Assembly (NCBI GenBank): GCA_963920665.1
Contig: OY987264.1
Span: 23,354,906 to 23,418,905 of the forward strand
Reading direction: 5' to 3'
Length of the DNA: 64,000 bases
Source of the DNA: Straminergon stramineum
Lineage: Eukaryota; Streptophyta; Bryopsida; Hypnales; Calliergonaceae
Shown: piece by piece, positions 49,755 to 61,600 of the stretch
Layout: every line of letters starts with the position of its first letter
Position numbering within the stretch: position 1 is the first letter of the stretch
Translations under genes and position numbers: made by a program
The notes under the pieces: generated by a model
The model's input: the letters and a program-made list of their open reading frames with translations, nothing else
Database searches by the model: none
What the model was told of the DNA's origin: nothing

Positions 49755-50780
49755 TTAGTATGGTTGCGACCTCTGCGCGTGACTGCCGCTAGACGCCCAC
49801 TGACTGAGCACATCCTGCGCCGTTGTCAATTGCGCGGCCTGCTGGCTGCTCATGTTCGGATTGTTGCCACCCTGAGGGACGATGCTGTACAACGACTGCA
49901 AGGCCGTCGAAGGGTTGTAAGAAGCCATCTCCGGCGCTTGCAATGCCGGCGCTCCCGAAGCCGCCGGCGCTTGCAGCAGCGGAGGCTCGTCGTCCGCCAG
50001 TGGTAGACGATCGTACGTCGCGCCCGTGAACGACGTCGCGATCACCAGCACGGGACTGGCGGCCATCAGCGCCCCCGCCACGCAACCCCCCAGCACCTGA
50101 CCCGACGCACCCGCGAACGAAATGGTGAGCCCCGTCGGCGGTACGGGCGAGGGCGGAGGCAGATACGAGCCTGACAGCGAGATGATCTCGAACCGACCGT
50201 GGATGGTCACCGTGGCGCCCGGCGTCGTCGGCTGCCGGAGCGTCACATTCGTCACCGTGCCGCTCCCGCCCATCACGCACACGCCGCGCTGCCGACGCCT
50301 CGCGAAATCGGCCACGCTCTCCCACACGTCGTGGCCGCTCGCCACCTCCAGCACGTGCGGGCGCATGGCATTTCCATTCTCGCGCGTGATGATCACCGGG
50401 GGTTTAGGTTTGTTCTTCGACCCGGGAGGTCGCCCTCGCGGCTTGCGCGGCGCCTCGCCGGGGCCGGGCGGCGCTTTGGATTTGCTTTTGCTGCGCTTGC
50501 GGGGCCTGCCCGGCACGCTGCCGCCGCTGCCTTGCTCCTCGTCCGACGAGTTGTTCCCGGGCGGAGACGGCCGCGACCCCGCCTCCGCTCCCCCGTCGCC
50601 GACCCCGGCCATAAACACATGCCCGAACTCCAGCGGCGCAGCCTGGTGCGGCTGCTGGTGCGGCTGTCTGTGCCTTTCCTCCCAGAGCTTCTCGTTGTGG
50701 CCCCTCACGATCCCCCACGGTGCATCAATCTGAGTCACTTTATACGAAGTTAGGGTCGCCAGCGCGGACAGTTCACACAC
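49755..50780 (-). CDS. AT-hook motif nuclear-localized (AHL) protein, clade A type
   Basis: Nuclear DNA-binding regulator that contacts AT-rich minor grooves and assembles through its PPC/DUF296 domain; in other plants AHLs affect growth, flowering and chromatin attachment. Intronless, 341 residues. Basic nuclear signal [12 protein letters not shown] (~91-102); type-I AT-hook [17 protein letters not shown] (112-128); PPC domain ~140-262 beginning [20 protein letters not shown], with the core GRFEII at 195-200 and [12 protein letters not shown] near its end; a Gln/Ser/Asn-rich tail ends QRSQPY. One AT-hook plus no intron fits clade A. The start is uncertain: MCELSAL at 50780 gives a His/Gln-rich 56-residue leader, while the ATG at 50612 (MAGVGDGG) gives a more usual acidic, Gly-rich N-terminus. 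The coding region is strikingly GC-rich compared with everything around it. Confidence 0.93.
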   Translation of the reverse strand: MCELSALATLTSYKVTQIDAPWGIVRGHNEKLWEERHRQPHQQPHQAAPLEFGHVFMAGVGDGGAEAGSRPSPPGNNSSDEEQGSGGSVPGRPRKRSKSKSKAPPGPGEAPRKPRGRPPGSKNKPKPPVIITRENGNAMRPHVLEVASGHDVWESVADFARRRQRGVCVMGGSGTVTNVTLRQPTTPGATVTIHGRFEIISLSGSYLPPPSPVPPTGLTISFAGASGQVLGGCVAGALMAASPVLVIATSFTGATYDRLPLADDEPPLLQAPAASGAPALQAPEMASYNPSTALQSLYSIVPQGGNNPNMSSQQAAQLTTAQDVLSQWASSGSHAQRSQPY

Positions 50781-53089
50781 AAGCGACGCGAGGACGGATG
50801 GAGCGAGCGAGGGGCACTTCTATCTCTCCTCAGGTCAGCCTAGCTACCCTCACAAGCAAACTGATGAGGTGCGGGAAACACTTACTTCTTGCGTCCGGGC
50901 TCTTGTCACGAAGCCGGGCCTATCCTCGATGAGCGTGACCCAACACCCTGGAATACCACTTTGGTTCTGGAGCAGGCCCACCACGCAGCATGGGAGGGAG
51001 TGACCCCGAGCTAGATGCTACGCAACGGATCGCCCTCTTAATCAGGATCTGCAGGTCGCAGAAGTGTGTAGCTATTTGTTTTGTCTAAACTGCAGGATGT
51101 AATTTTTCTGGTTGCTCAACTCCAAAGTCGTTTCTATGAAATTCTGTGTGAGAATCTAACTACGGCGCTTCAAGTTATTGAGTTTGAAAAACAGAAAGTG
51201 ACAGAAAGAGGAGGTTTTTATCATGTATGAGATTGTTTGGAGTACTAGACTTCCTCAGATATCCCCACTCGGATTGCAGCTGCTTAGATTTCAAACAGAA
51301 TATACAACCTGAACCTTCCTTCGGTTCAAGATGGTCCGTGTTACTATCGATTCCACCCCACAAGCAAAGCTCCTGCCACAAACCCCAGTCTCCGCTGTCT
51401 ATGTGTTGATTCCACACGCACTAGGAAACACCCGAAACTGTACTGCTTGAGTACAAGGTCTGGTACTGTGAATCATGCACGAGTGCCTGTCGCAAACGTC
51501 CTGTCATTGAAGGACGATGTTCCACAGGGAATCTAGCGACCGGCACGTAGTTGTTGTCCACTACGTACTGAAGACCGTGCAACTAGTTGCTAGATTCTAC
51601 CAAATGCTTCCAGAAGCGAGAACTAGAATCCACTTATCTCTTCTAACGGATCCACAGCATGCGCAGCCGGGATCAGCCTGCAGGAAGTCGCTAGTTTAGT
51701 TTCATGCGTGTACCGTCCATGCAAATTCCGACACCTGAAAAGCTAGCCAACCCAGGCCCCTCGCCGTCTAGCTACTCCCCGATCTTGCTTTTCCCTGGCG
51801 CAAAGACGAGAAGCTATTCCACCAGCAGGGAGTGCCCGTCGAATACGCCTCTCGATGCAGACAGGGTCCAGGCTAGGAGCCACTGAAAGTGTGGCGTTCG
51901 CCACCCGCGTTTGCTGTTGTCGTCGAATTAAAACTCTGCGTGTCAGGCCCACGAGGAGTGTGAGTCTGCGAGGGACACTGTAGACCGGACCTCCCAGTCA
52001 GCCGGGCCGGGGCGAGCAAGGGCAAGAGGACGGTGTTCTTCACAGACCCTGGGTGTGGACACTGTAGCAGCCAACTTAGATCGACGACGATGGGTGGAAG
52101 CAGGTCATTTACGACGTGGGTCGAGTGACGGGTCGTATTAGGCTGATTTGTTCGAATTGTGAGGGGAAGTAGCGTCACAATGAAAATTAGTGTCACCACA
52201 AATTTTCGTTGTTTTGGATATTGGTTCAATAGAGCAATATTTCAACCTGCACTAATTCAAAATAGTGTGACTTTGGTAATTTAGTGTCGCACTCACTACT
52301 AGGACAAATCATAGTTGCTAGCTTAGCCATCACACTAATCTCGTTAGCTCGTCAGCCTTCCGTGGCCGGACCATCGCCAGCAACGAAAGTTATAGTACGG
52401 GGACTCGCGGATCGATGGGGCGGGTGCGGGGCGTAGTGACCCGTCCAGTCCAGTCCAGGACCGCTTTGTTTCGGGTGACGCGGGTCGGGTCGTCATGATT
52501 CCCGCTCTGACGACGGCGAGCTTTATGAAGCTTGCTGCTAAGGCGCTAGCACGCAAGCGAGGGCCAGGCAACTGCGGGCTTTGACTGCCTTGACAATATG
52601 GGGAGGATATGGGCGCGTGAGAATTGCGGGAACGCCCGCTGTCCGGGCACCGACTGCCGGGAACGCATCCTGCACCTCCGATCTCTCCAACTAAAACGAA
52701 GCTTATCTCTTCTTGTCATGGGCTCCATGCCTCCATCTCTTTCTGCTTTGCTGTGATCGATTTGCATCGAAATTAGTGGAGAATTTTACCAGACATATGT
52801 TGAATTATTTTTCTTTTCTGTTTTTTCAGGAAGTGTTCTGGACTTCTGGGCTTGTAGCCTCTGGTACCAATTTTCGTAGAAGTTACGGATTTTCCCTTTT
52901 TCACATTTGAAAGACACTGTTTCACTGTGTTAAATAAATTAATTCAATTTAATGTTTGTATATTAATCGTATAACAATTATTGAATTCAAGAATAATCCT
53001 TTGTTGGATTGTTGGATTCTGTACTGAAAAGAACTTCAGGGGGTAAAATCTCATAAGTAACCTTCACGTGCCACAATGTAGGTTATGTA
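50781..53089. promoter_or_regulatory. Upstream region of the AHL gene
   Basis: About 2.3 kb of mixed-composition DNA 5' of the AHL start, GC-richer than the intergenic repeats, with only short frames on both strands. It probably contains promoter and 5' leader. No specific element is assigned. A phrase near 52263-52292 (TAGTGTGACTTTGG...TTAGTGTCGC) recurs near 44857-44893. Confidence 0.4.
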
Positions 53090-53277
53090 CACTGAATAGG
53101 GGTATTAAGGGTACCAAACAATTAGAGGGACCGATTGTGGAAAATTGTAGATGTTTGAAACATGATGTACATCCTTGGGACACTTCAATAACTATTGATG
53201 TATAATGAAGGTAGATATTTATATAGTATGAAATGTCAATTAATTAGTATGGGTCCCCTTAATACCCCTATTCAGTG
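53090..53277. mobile_element. 188-bp MITE with ~22-bp TIRs
   Basis: Left end CACTGAATAGGGGTATTAAG, right end its exact reverse complement (CTTAATACCCCTATTCAGTG). There is no coding content. No unambiguous target duplication is visible; the CACTG start hints at CACTA-like elements but does not prove it. Confidence 0.8.
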
Positions 53278-54065
53278 CAGTTGGAAAGAAGAAGGTTGAG
53301 GTTGGTTTAGAGTCATTGATGCATAATATTGATTACTGTCTCTCCTTCTCCTACCTTCTCTTACCTAGATCTAAGGGAGGAAGATATAATGCCCTCTAAG
53401 TATCCAAGGGTATCTTTGGCTTAAATGTGGAATGTCATCTTGAAAGACTAGGACAATGAAACTCAAAGACATCTTCTATTTTATGAAGTATCAAAAGGGA
53501 CCTTCCCTGAGTACACAACTCTTGCATTATACGCAGGGGTCATTGGCATTAAAATGGCTTCGAGGATGGCTTTTTTTTAAAATTATATCAAATTAAAAAG
53601 ACCAAAAACTTAGGTGGAGACCAAATTAAAAAAAAATTAAATGTATGAAATGTTGGGTTACATACATATTAGAAAAAATTCACAATATATATGAAGAATT
53701 TAAGCACTTATGCATAATTTTCAAAAAGTTCCCTCCAATTAAAATTAAGATTCATTCATAGTGTTTTATTTATAATAATAAAATCTTCAATTTTTATTAA
53801 AAAGTCCAAAAAATTGGGTAGCTTGTCCCATGATACATGTATTTAAAAAACTTAAAAACTCATATAATTATTTTTTTAATGCTATTATTGTCCTCAAAAA
53901 ATATTCATTTCATTTATATAATTACATTTTTGGATTCCTTGTTAAGAGGGCTACAAGAGTTTTCTACATTAAAACAAATTAAATCCCTTAAGATTGGACT
54001 AAAAGGCATTATAAGTAATTATAACTAGGGCCATATAATATGGAAGTTGCATACCCAAGGGACAT
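53278..54065. other. AT-rich DNA, no gene recognised
   Basis: Short frames only; AT content rises strongly after 53570. Confidence 0.5.
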
Positions 54066-54068
54066 TCC

Positions 54069-55260
54069 CACTAGAAGAAAACGAAGGAGTTTGCGACTAC
54101 ACTATGCAACTAGTTTTTCAATTGGATAGGACACTTGCAATTGATTTGTGACTAGTGATAATCTAGAGACTTGTAGTCGTAGTGGACACCCTAAAATCTA
54201 GGAATAAGGTGTAGCAAAGTCATGCTTTATGTGCGACTTGTTTGTGACTTGTAGATTTATAGATTTTGAAAAATTAATCTCAATGATTTGTAGATTTCAG
54301 AATTTCATATCAACTAATCTACCTTCTTTCTAGATTTTTGAATTTCTGAACTACCTTTTTCTAGATTTCAAATTTCCAAATCTACCTTTTTTTAGATTTC
54401 AAATCTACCTTCTTCCTAGATTTCAAAAATTCAAATATTGGTATTTAATAGATTTCATTGGATTCAGATACCTTACAATTTCATAGATTTTAAAATTTCT
54501 AGGATTTGAAATATTTTTTTATTTCTATGGATTGTAGAAATCTATACTCTATAGAATCTACAAATCATAAAAATCTGGAAATTGTAGAAATCTTAGAACT
54601 CTATCAACAAAATTCATTGCATGAGACTACAACAACTTACAAGTCTTACATGTTCAACGCAATGGTACTCTTTACAATTGATATGGGACAATTGATATAA
54701 GACAAATGGGAATGAACTTTGGAAGCAACTAAGAAACAACTAGAAAATGACTAAGAATCAACTAGTGTACAACTTAATAGCAGCTAGGAAATGACTAGCT
54801 TAACTACTAGAAAATTCAATTTTTTTGTTGATTTGGTTGCATTCATTTGGTTCGCTTTTCTATTGATTTCTATCCAAATCAACAAATTACTCTCCAAATC
54901 AATAGAAAAGTGAATCAAATTTATGCAACCAAATTAATGAAAAAGTTGAATTTTCTAGTTCTGTAAGAAACTACTAAGAAACAACTAGTGTACAACTAGA
55001 AAGCAACTCAGAAACGACTAGAAAGTGAGTAGGAAACAATTATGGTCATTTTATAATTGCAATCTTTTCCTAGTTGTTTCTTGGTTGTTTTTGGCAACTA
55101 TAGATTGACTACTTTGCAACTAAAACATTGTATTAATGCTATAATACAACAACATAAAACAATTACGTGAGATTTGGTGCTAATAGAGAAGATTACGATA
55201 GTTGTATAGGACACTAGTTGCATAGTAGCCGGTTGCGCCAAACACATTTTTCTTCTAGTG
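54069..55260. mobile_element. CACTA-type non-autonomous element, 1.19 kb, TSD TCC
   Basis: Ends CACTAGAAGAAAA and TTTTTCTTCTAGTG are inverted repeats starting with CACTA, and the 3-bp sequence TCC is duplicated outside (54066-54068 and 55261-55263): the CACTA (En/Spm) signature. The ends also share an internal block, CTATGCAACTAG. The interior repeats short motifs such as ACAACTAG and GACTAG many times (54700-55060), like the subterminal binding repeats of this superfamily. A nested palindrome at about 54808-54962 (TTGAATTTTCTAG at its edges) suggests a second small foldback insertion. No transposase frame is present. Confidence 0.85.
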
Positions 55261-55598
55261 TCCAAACATTGGTTAACAATATTATTTAACTTGTATCTTC
55301 CTCATTTTTTAAGAGGGTCTAAGATTTGATGGTCTTGATCTAATTTGGAGGATAGTGTAATATAGATTCGGAATTAATAGCTTACGGCAAGTCCTCTAAT
55401 ACATAACTAGATAACTAAGGTGGATCTTTAGAAAAAAATGATTGTATAGATCCTAGTTCCTCAAATGATCTATTATGTCATCGTTTATGTTTAAATGTAA
55501 ATGTTAGGTCTTTATACAAGTGATCATGAATTGCAACCTCATCTTTCTTTATAAGTTTTTTCATTGCCTCAATTAGTATGAATAATTGCTTTATTTAA

Positions 55599-56520
55599 CC
55601 CCTAAAGGATCAAGGCTTTTTTTCTATGAAAAAACATTCAAAACTGTTGTTTTTATAGAAAAGAGTGAAAAAATTTGAAAATTGTATTTTTGCAACTCTA
55701 ACTATAGGATCTTACACCTAACTAGTATGAGAATGTACGGTAAAAATTTCTAAAACTTTAACTAGACAAATTGCAAAATATTTGCATATAAAGTGAAGAA
55801 AACAAATTTTTCATCACATTGTAAGACTAGATTATTTGACTTTAAACCTAATTAACTTTAATTTTTTGCACTACAGAGTTTTGAGCTTTAAATCTTTATA
55901 GTGGAGAATTGAATTGAAAGTCTAGGGAAAAAAAGAAAATACCAAAAAATTTAATTTTTATTCTTTAAATTATTCTTAAATAGAAGTAGGTATGAGATAG
56001 ACGAAAAATCTAAATTATTAATATCTCTAAGATGGAATTAAAATGCACTAATCCCAATGGTGAGATTGTTCTAGCAAGAAAATAAAACCATGTGGAATGT
56101 TCATTTTTTTAAATTGTAAAAATTGCATTAAAAAATGAACCCTACAAGTTATTTTTTCAAGGAGATGCTCACATTGCTTGAAAAACAAGATCATCATTGT
56201 CTATAACTTTCTCATAACATATCCAAATGGAATGAATCAAAGCTTTACATATAGACAAAAATATAATCTATGAGGTAAAATAAAATACAAAATAAAATTT
56301 GAATTTTTGAATATTTTTTTGCTACCCTTCTCCCTTGTTTTGAGCTTATTTAGGCATAACTTTTGTTCTTGGGCACCAAATGAAAAAAAGAATTATACTC
56401 CTGTAAAGATAATCAATTTTTCTATCTTCATAAAAATTTTCCAAAAAATTAGGAAAAAAATTGAGACTATAGGTACCTACTTGAAATCCAATTTGTTCCC
56501 CAAAGGAATCAAAAATTGAC
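55599..56520 (+). mobile_element. TTAA/CCCCTAA element, right end not found
   Basis: TTAA at 55595-55598 precedes CCCCTAAAGGATCAAGGC. The interior follows the 31161-32105 element in order (TAGGATCTTA, TTGCAAAATATTTGCAT, then GGAATGAATCAAAGCTTTAC), so it is a diverged copy. The right terminus is too eroded to place; the end coordinate is approximate. Confidence 0.55.
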
Positions 56521-57291
56521 AAAGAATCCTAATTGACATGCACTAAAATATGATGACTTTCTAAGTTTTGTAGGTGGAAAACTATGGATATTTATACTCT
56601 AACATTGAGTACGAAAATCTAGATTTATGACCCTATAATTATTCTTTCTAAGTTTTGTAGGTAGAGAACTAAGGATATTTTTAGGGCCATCAAATTGCAA
56701 ACAAAGCAGGGTTGTTCTGTCGAACACATTTTGGAGTTGTGTGTTGAGTTGTTCGTCTGATGTCGCGTGTCGTACAAGACGAGTGTCATGTATACATGAC
56801 AATTTTGACAAATAAAGCCTTATCCTAATAGCAGAGATAATTTGAAATCTCATTTTATTTATGATCCATAATTAAGAATGGAATAAGTGATTATTAAATT
56901 GAGACACTTCAATAAAATGAAACTCAAATATGTCAAGATTGGAAATAGAAAGTGTTTTATTTGAAAGTCAACCTTAAAATTGACTTTATTAGACGGACAA
57001 GGGGATCTACTAGACGTGTTGGACGTCGTGTTCTTCGTGTTGTTGAGTTGTTCGGCTGAACAACCATGAAACAAAGTACTAAAATATAGATTTATAATAG
57101 GAAATGAAATAATTTTTGCTTTTGTAAAATTTTTGGATCATCAAATTGGGCATTTGACTTATTGAAAACTTCTTTTTTCTATTTTACGAAAGAAAACCAT
57201 TAACCCGTGAAGGAATAAGTAATTGATGGATATGTAATTGAGATGACATAATATGCAATTGTCAAAAACAACAATAGGAGTTGTCAAGCTC
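56521..57291. other. AT-rich DNA, no gene recognised
   Basis: No coding frame recognised. TTAACCCGTGAAGG at 57195 resembles a TTAA-type end and is discussed among the rejected items. Confidence 0.45.
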
Positions 57292-58600
57292 CTATCTCCT
57301 TGGGGTATTCAAAGTGCCTTAGTGAGCAAGGGGGACCTCAGGGGTGACTTCTCAAGCCTTGCAATAGTCTAAGAAGGGAGAAATGCAAGACTTCCAAACA
57401 AACATGGAGCAATAACACCCTCGATAAGAAGAGAATGGTAGCATGTCATACATGCTTGAAAAGTTCTTGATAAGAGGCTTGTAATTGCCCAAAGAATGTG
57501 TGATTTGGACTAGTAGGCTAGAAGTTATAGCCTTTCAAAATTGGAGGTGTCATGATGGAGCTATGACACTTAAGGGTTGGGAGTGAGGGGTTCCCAAGGA
57601 ATCCCTTTTAGAAGAATGACATGTAACATATCAATGGAAAGCTATGAAGACAAAAAAGCTAGAATGCTAAGCATTATGAAGTTATAAGATATGAGCTAGA
57701 AGTTATGGCCAAGAGAAGGGTCGTAGTGAAGGCATGACACCGCTCCCGGTGAACCCAAATCTTTGGAGGGCCATGATTTTGTCATAAATTGATATAAATG
57801 GAACAAGTGAATAGTCCATCAGCATCTATTTGTTGCATAGATATCCTAAATGGGCTTACATGTGGGATTCGGAGCCCTGACCACAAAATTACACCGTTTG
57901 AAAGTGCAGGAGTCCAAACAAAGTTAGAACTTAGCAATTTCAATTGGAAATGGATAGCCTTCCAAAATCCAAGGGGGTTGGGGAAGTTTCTTTGATCCAC
58001 AAGGGGGGGGGCTTGTTGAATACTACAAAGGATACTATAGGAGGGATTGGTCTCCCTCCTCACTCACTTTTGGAGCCTTGGTGAGTCCCGATGACTCAAG
58101 GTTAATGATGCAACTTCACTGTCAGGTTCAAGGTACTATGGGACACTTGTCTGTGTGTGTCCCGGGGCACTAGTTGGATACAATCCTGCTCCTTGCTTGG
58201 CCATTATTTATGTGTTCCGAGTTGTGAGTCCCGATTAGTTTTGGTATAAAAATAGCAATTACACAATGGGCTTAGTATGGAGTGGGGTGACAACCAAGGG
58301 CGGTTAGGATCATGGTGAATATTGTCACCATGAGTCCTAGCACAGTAAGATTGAAGTTCCGCCCCATCTCACCAAGTGACATGTCAGGTGTTACAAGTGG
58401 AATGCATGCTAGTAGTCCTAGGGATTGGAACTTAGTAGTATGAGTTGGAAATGAGTACTAATGTTGTCAGTGCATAGCATGTGTAGTGTTAGTTAATTTG
58501 AGCCTAAGTGATATTGGAATTGAAGCATGATAAGCCCTACAAGTTAGAAAGGGCTTCTAAAGGCTACTTGGAGTTGTAAGGTGTTATTAGGGCTATGACA
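57292..58600. mobile_element. LTR copy related to 4152-4847, probably solo
   Basis: Begins TGTCAAGCTCC and ends AGGGCTATGACA; flanks GGAGT and TGAGT agree at 4 of 5 positions, as expected of an aged 5-bp duplication. It shares ordered blocks with the LTR at 4152-4847: AAGGGGGAC, AAGCCTTGCAA, TGGTCTCCCTCCTCA, a (A/T)GTGTTCCGA-type block and GGCATGTG/AGCATGTG near the end. It is longer (1,309 bp), so it carries extra sequence or is a separate subfamily. The 93- and 65-codon frames inside are not supported as genes. Confidence 0.65.
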
Positions 58601-61600
58601 TGAGTAGTGCAAAAATCTCACTCTAGGAAGAGTTAAAGTTTCTTGCATTAGAGATTTTTTACACTCAATGGAAGGCCCTCTAGGGAGCTGTCAAGTAGCA
58701 AGGTTACTTTGACTTTTTTTCTACGAGCATAGTGCCAACAGTACAATTGTTGATGCAATCAATATGATCAAGGTTGTTGTTGGGGTACATTGGTTTTGGG
58801 TACTTAGTTGATGTGGCATAACCAGGTGGATAATGTGGCCAAAAGGCTAGGCTTAGAAATAATCACAACAAATGCTGTGAATCTTGAATGCACTATATTT
58901 TAGTAATTTCCTTACGGGTTGTAACTAGCACCATGAAGTCATGAATTTTCCTGCACCATGAAGTCCGATCCCTATCCACATGGCAATTTGCTATATTATA
59001 TTCACCAAAATTAATTTTTTTAGAAGCATGTGTCCCTAAGTTGGTTTTGCTACTCAAGTGAGTTCTACTTCCGGCATGCATTACCCAACAATATTTTATG
59101 CAAATGTGCTTGAGTGCCCTCAGGGGCTATGGACTTCTATGCACACATAGGCATTCACCTTGTCAATGTTGATTGGCAAGACAATCCCATCTTTACAACT
59201 ACCCAACTTGTTGACACCAAGAATGCCCCGCATCCATCTACATGTCCTCATGTATGTTCCCTTCATAGCAACTTCCCTTGAAGGCTTTATACTGAGCTCA
59301 CAAAGTTTCTAATGGTGATATTGGCAAGGTTGAAAAGAAATATTTTCTTCTAACTTCAAACAATATAATCTTTTAATTTGTATGGTCAAATTTTTAAAAA
59401 TTTCACACATTTCTATATTATTCTAGTACAAATTTATATAGTTGAATATGTTTTTTTGAATTTCATCTTTTTCTCACTAGTATGAAAAGTGCTAGTTTTT
59501 GACAATTTTTGCACAAGGTATATCTTGTTACTTCAAGGGTTAAGACTCTCATAGAAAAACATATTGAAACTTGACTAATTATTACTTGTAGATTTATTTT
59601 CACATGTCAAACTTTTGCCAAAAGATTTTAAAATTGTTGTATAATATCTTTAGGCCAAAGCCTTATGATTAAGAGTTATGTTCAAAAAATTGATTTGACT
59701 TTATTTTTGGTGACTAGTGTAAAGATTCCATAACCAAATTGTTTTCAAAAAGTTTTACCATTTCTTTCTATGAGCTCAAAATAGAAAAACTATCTAGAGC
59801 TAATTTTTTTGTCTTAGTTTTAGTCCAAACAATTACAAACCTGCACAACCCTTAACCATTAAGTGCCAAAGAAGTTTGAAAGTTTCAATCTCAAATTTTA
59901 TCAATAAAATTTGTTCCATGCAATAGTTATTTTAAAAGCATGGAGATAACCTATAAATAATTATATCTAACTTTTGTTTGAAAGGGTCCTCTAAATCATT
60001 TTTTCTATATTCAACGATTCCTTCAAACACTTGTACTATTTGTTGTGTTCAGTCTAAAGTTGTTGAATTTTTAATGAATACTTTCAAATATTTTTCAAAT
60101 ATTTTTCAAATTATAGAAAATAGGAGAAATATTTAAACATGAATGGAGATGATACCCTACAATGATTGTCCCAAATAATTATCTAGATAGGAGAACTAAG
60201 AAAGTGCAAAATCAAACTAAGAAAGAAAATGGATACATTCAATGATATTTAAATCATTAATGAATAGAAAAAAAAATAACATAAAAAAAATGAAAAAAAT
60301 ACATTCTTAAAAAAATATTGGAGATGAGATTCCATCAAAGAAATAGAGACTAGCTACATTTAGATGTCTAAAAGTATTTGCATAATGCATTTTCACATAG
60401 TGAGAGGGGACCATATTTATTACTTTTAGGTGTTCTTTGCACAATTGCTTCATGTCAAAAGTGGGAATATGGCCCTTGAAGCACACCCTTGGATCATTAA
60501 TTTTGGATACTCCAAAGTTCATAAAAACATAAAAATCCATTTGTGAAAAATTAGCAAAATTAACTATTAAATACATTTTTTTGAATTCAAAAAATAAAAA
60601 TGTAGAACAAAAGATATCACGCATCCTCCTTTAAATTTTCAAATCCATTGGTTCTATAATTCAAATGTTATAGTAGAAGATATAACATACATACAACACA
60701 TGACACCCAAATTATGCAAGTGTTTTGTAGAATCACCCAGTTGCATATTATGATTCATTTAGACAACTTCAAGGTCATGTATGGCTTAAATCTTTAAACA
60801 TTTCATTGAACCATAATAATTTTTGTTTCTCTCTATGCAAACTCTAGCGATTTAGTTTTTTTTTAAATTTATTTAAAAATATTTATTGGGTATGTTCTAA
60901 TCATGAGATTCTTCATGTCCAGCTTTGTTTTATGTAGAATTAACTTGCCATTTACTATAAACATCCCCCAAATAATCTATTGCCATTTACCAAACACGAC
61001 CCGCACAATGTAACTACCAATTTAATTTTGTATCACCACCCAATGACCACATAGAGTGCAGTGAAGGGTTGCAAGGAATTTTTAACTAGATTTTAGCTTC
61101 ATGGCCTTTACATTACAATAAAATTTGTAGGAAGAAATATTTTTCCATTTTGTTTTTCCATGTGAATCTTAAGATGACAATTAATAATCACACCAAATTT
61201 CAAGCATGCAAGTCTCTATATTTATGCGGGGAAGGATTTGAATTTTGTTTGTACAGTGATTGACAAGATTACTATAATTTTTATGAAATTGACAAAAATA
61301 AAAGGTATTTTTGGTTAGAGAGCAAACCTAAATACATCAAACATGTAAGAATGCTAGCCTCTTTGGGAGGAATAAAAAAAATTATGCTTGATTTTTTTTC
61401 CATACATCATGTAGAATCTAACTCAACTTTATGATAGTCCTTATATAATTCAATCAATCACTCAATACTTTCAATTCACACTGTCTAGCCCCTAAAATAA
61501 GATACCAGAATTTTTGGTCTTCCTCAATCATATTGATGATTGATGCAACAACTTCACATTATTAGGGTGTAGTCTCACTACTCAAGTTAATTCAATTGGT

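Noticed and set aside
49764..50753. Long plus-strand and alternative-frame ORFs over the AHL gene (up to 203 codons)
   Set aside because: They are shadows of the GC-rich AHL coding frame, which has a clear AT-hook and PPC domain.
57195..59533. A 2.3-kb TTAA element with ends TTAACCC(G/T)TGAAG
   Set aside because: The ends agree over about 13 bases only, the interior contains the LTR copy, and the match could be chance. Not strong enough to list as a feature.
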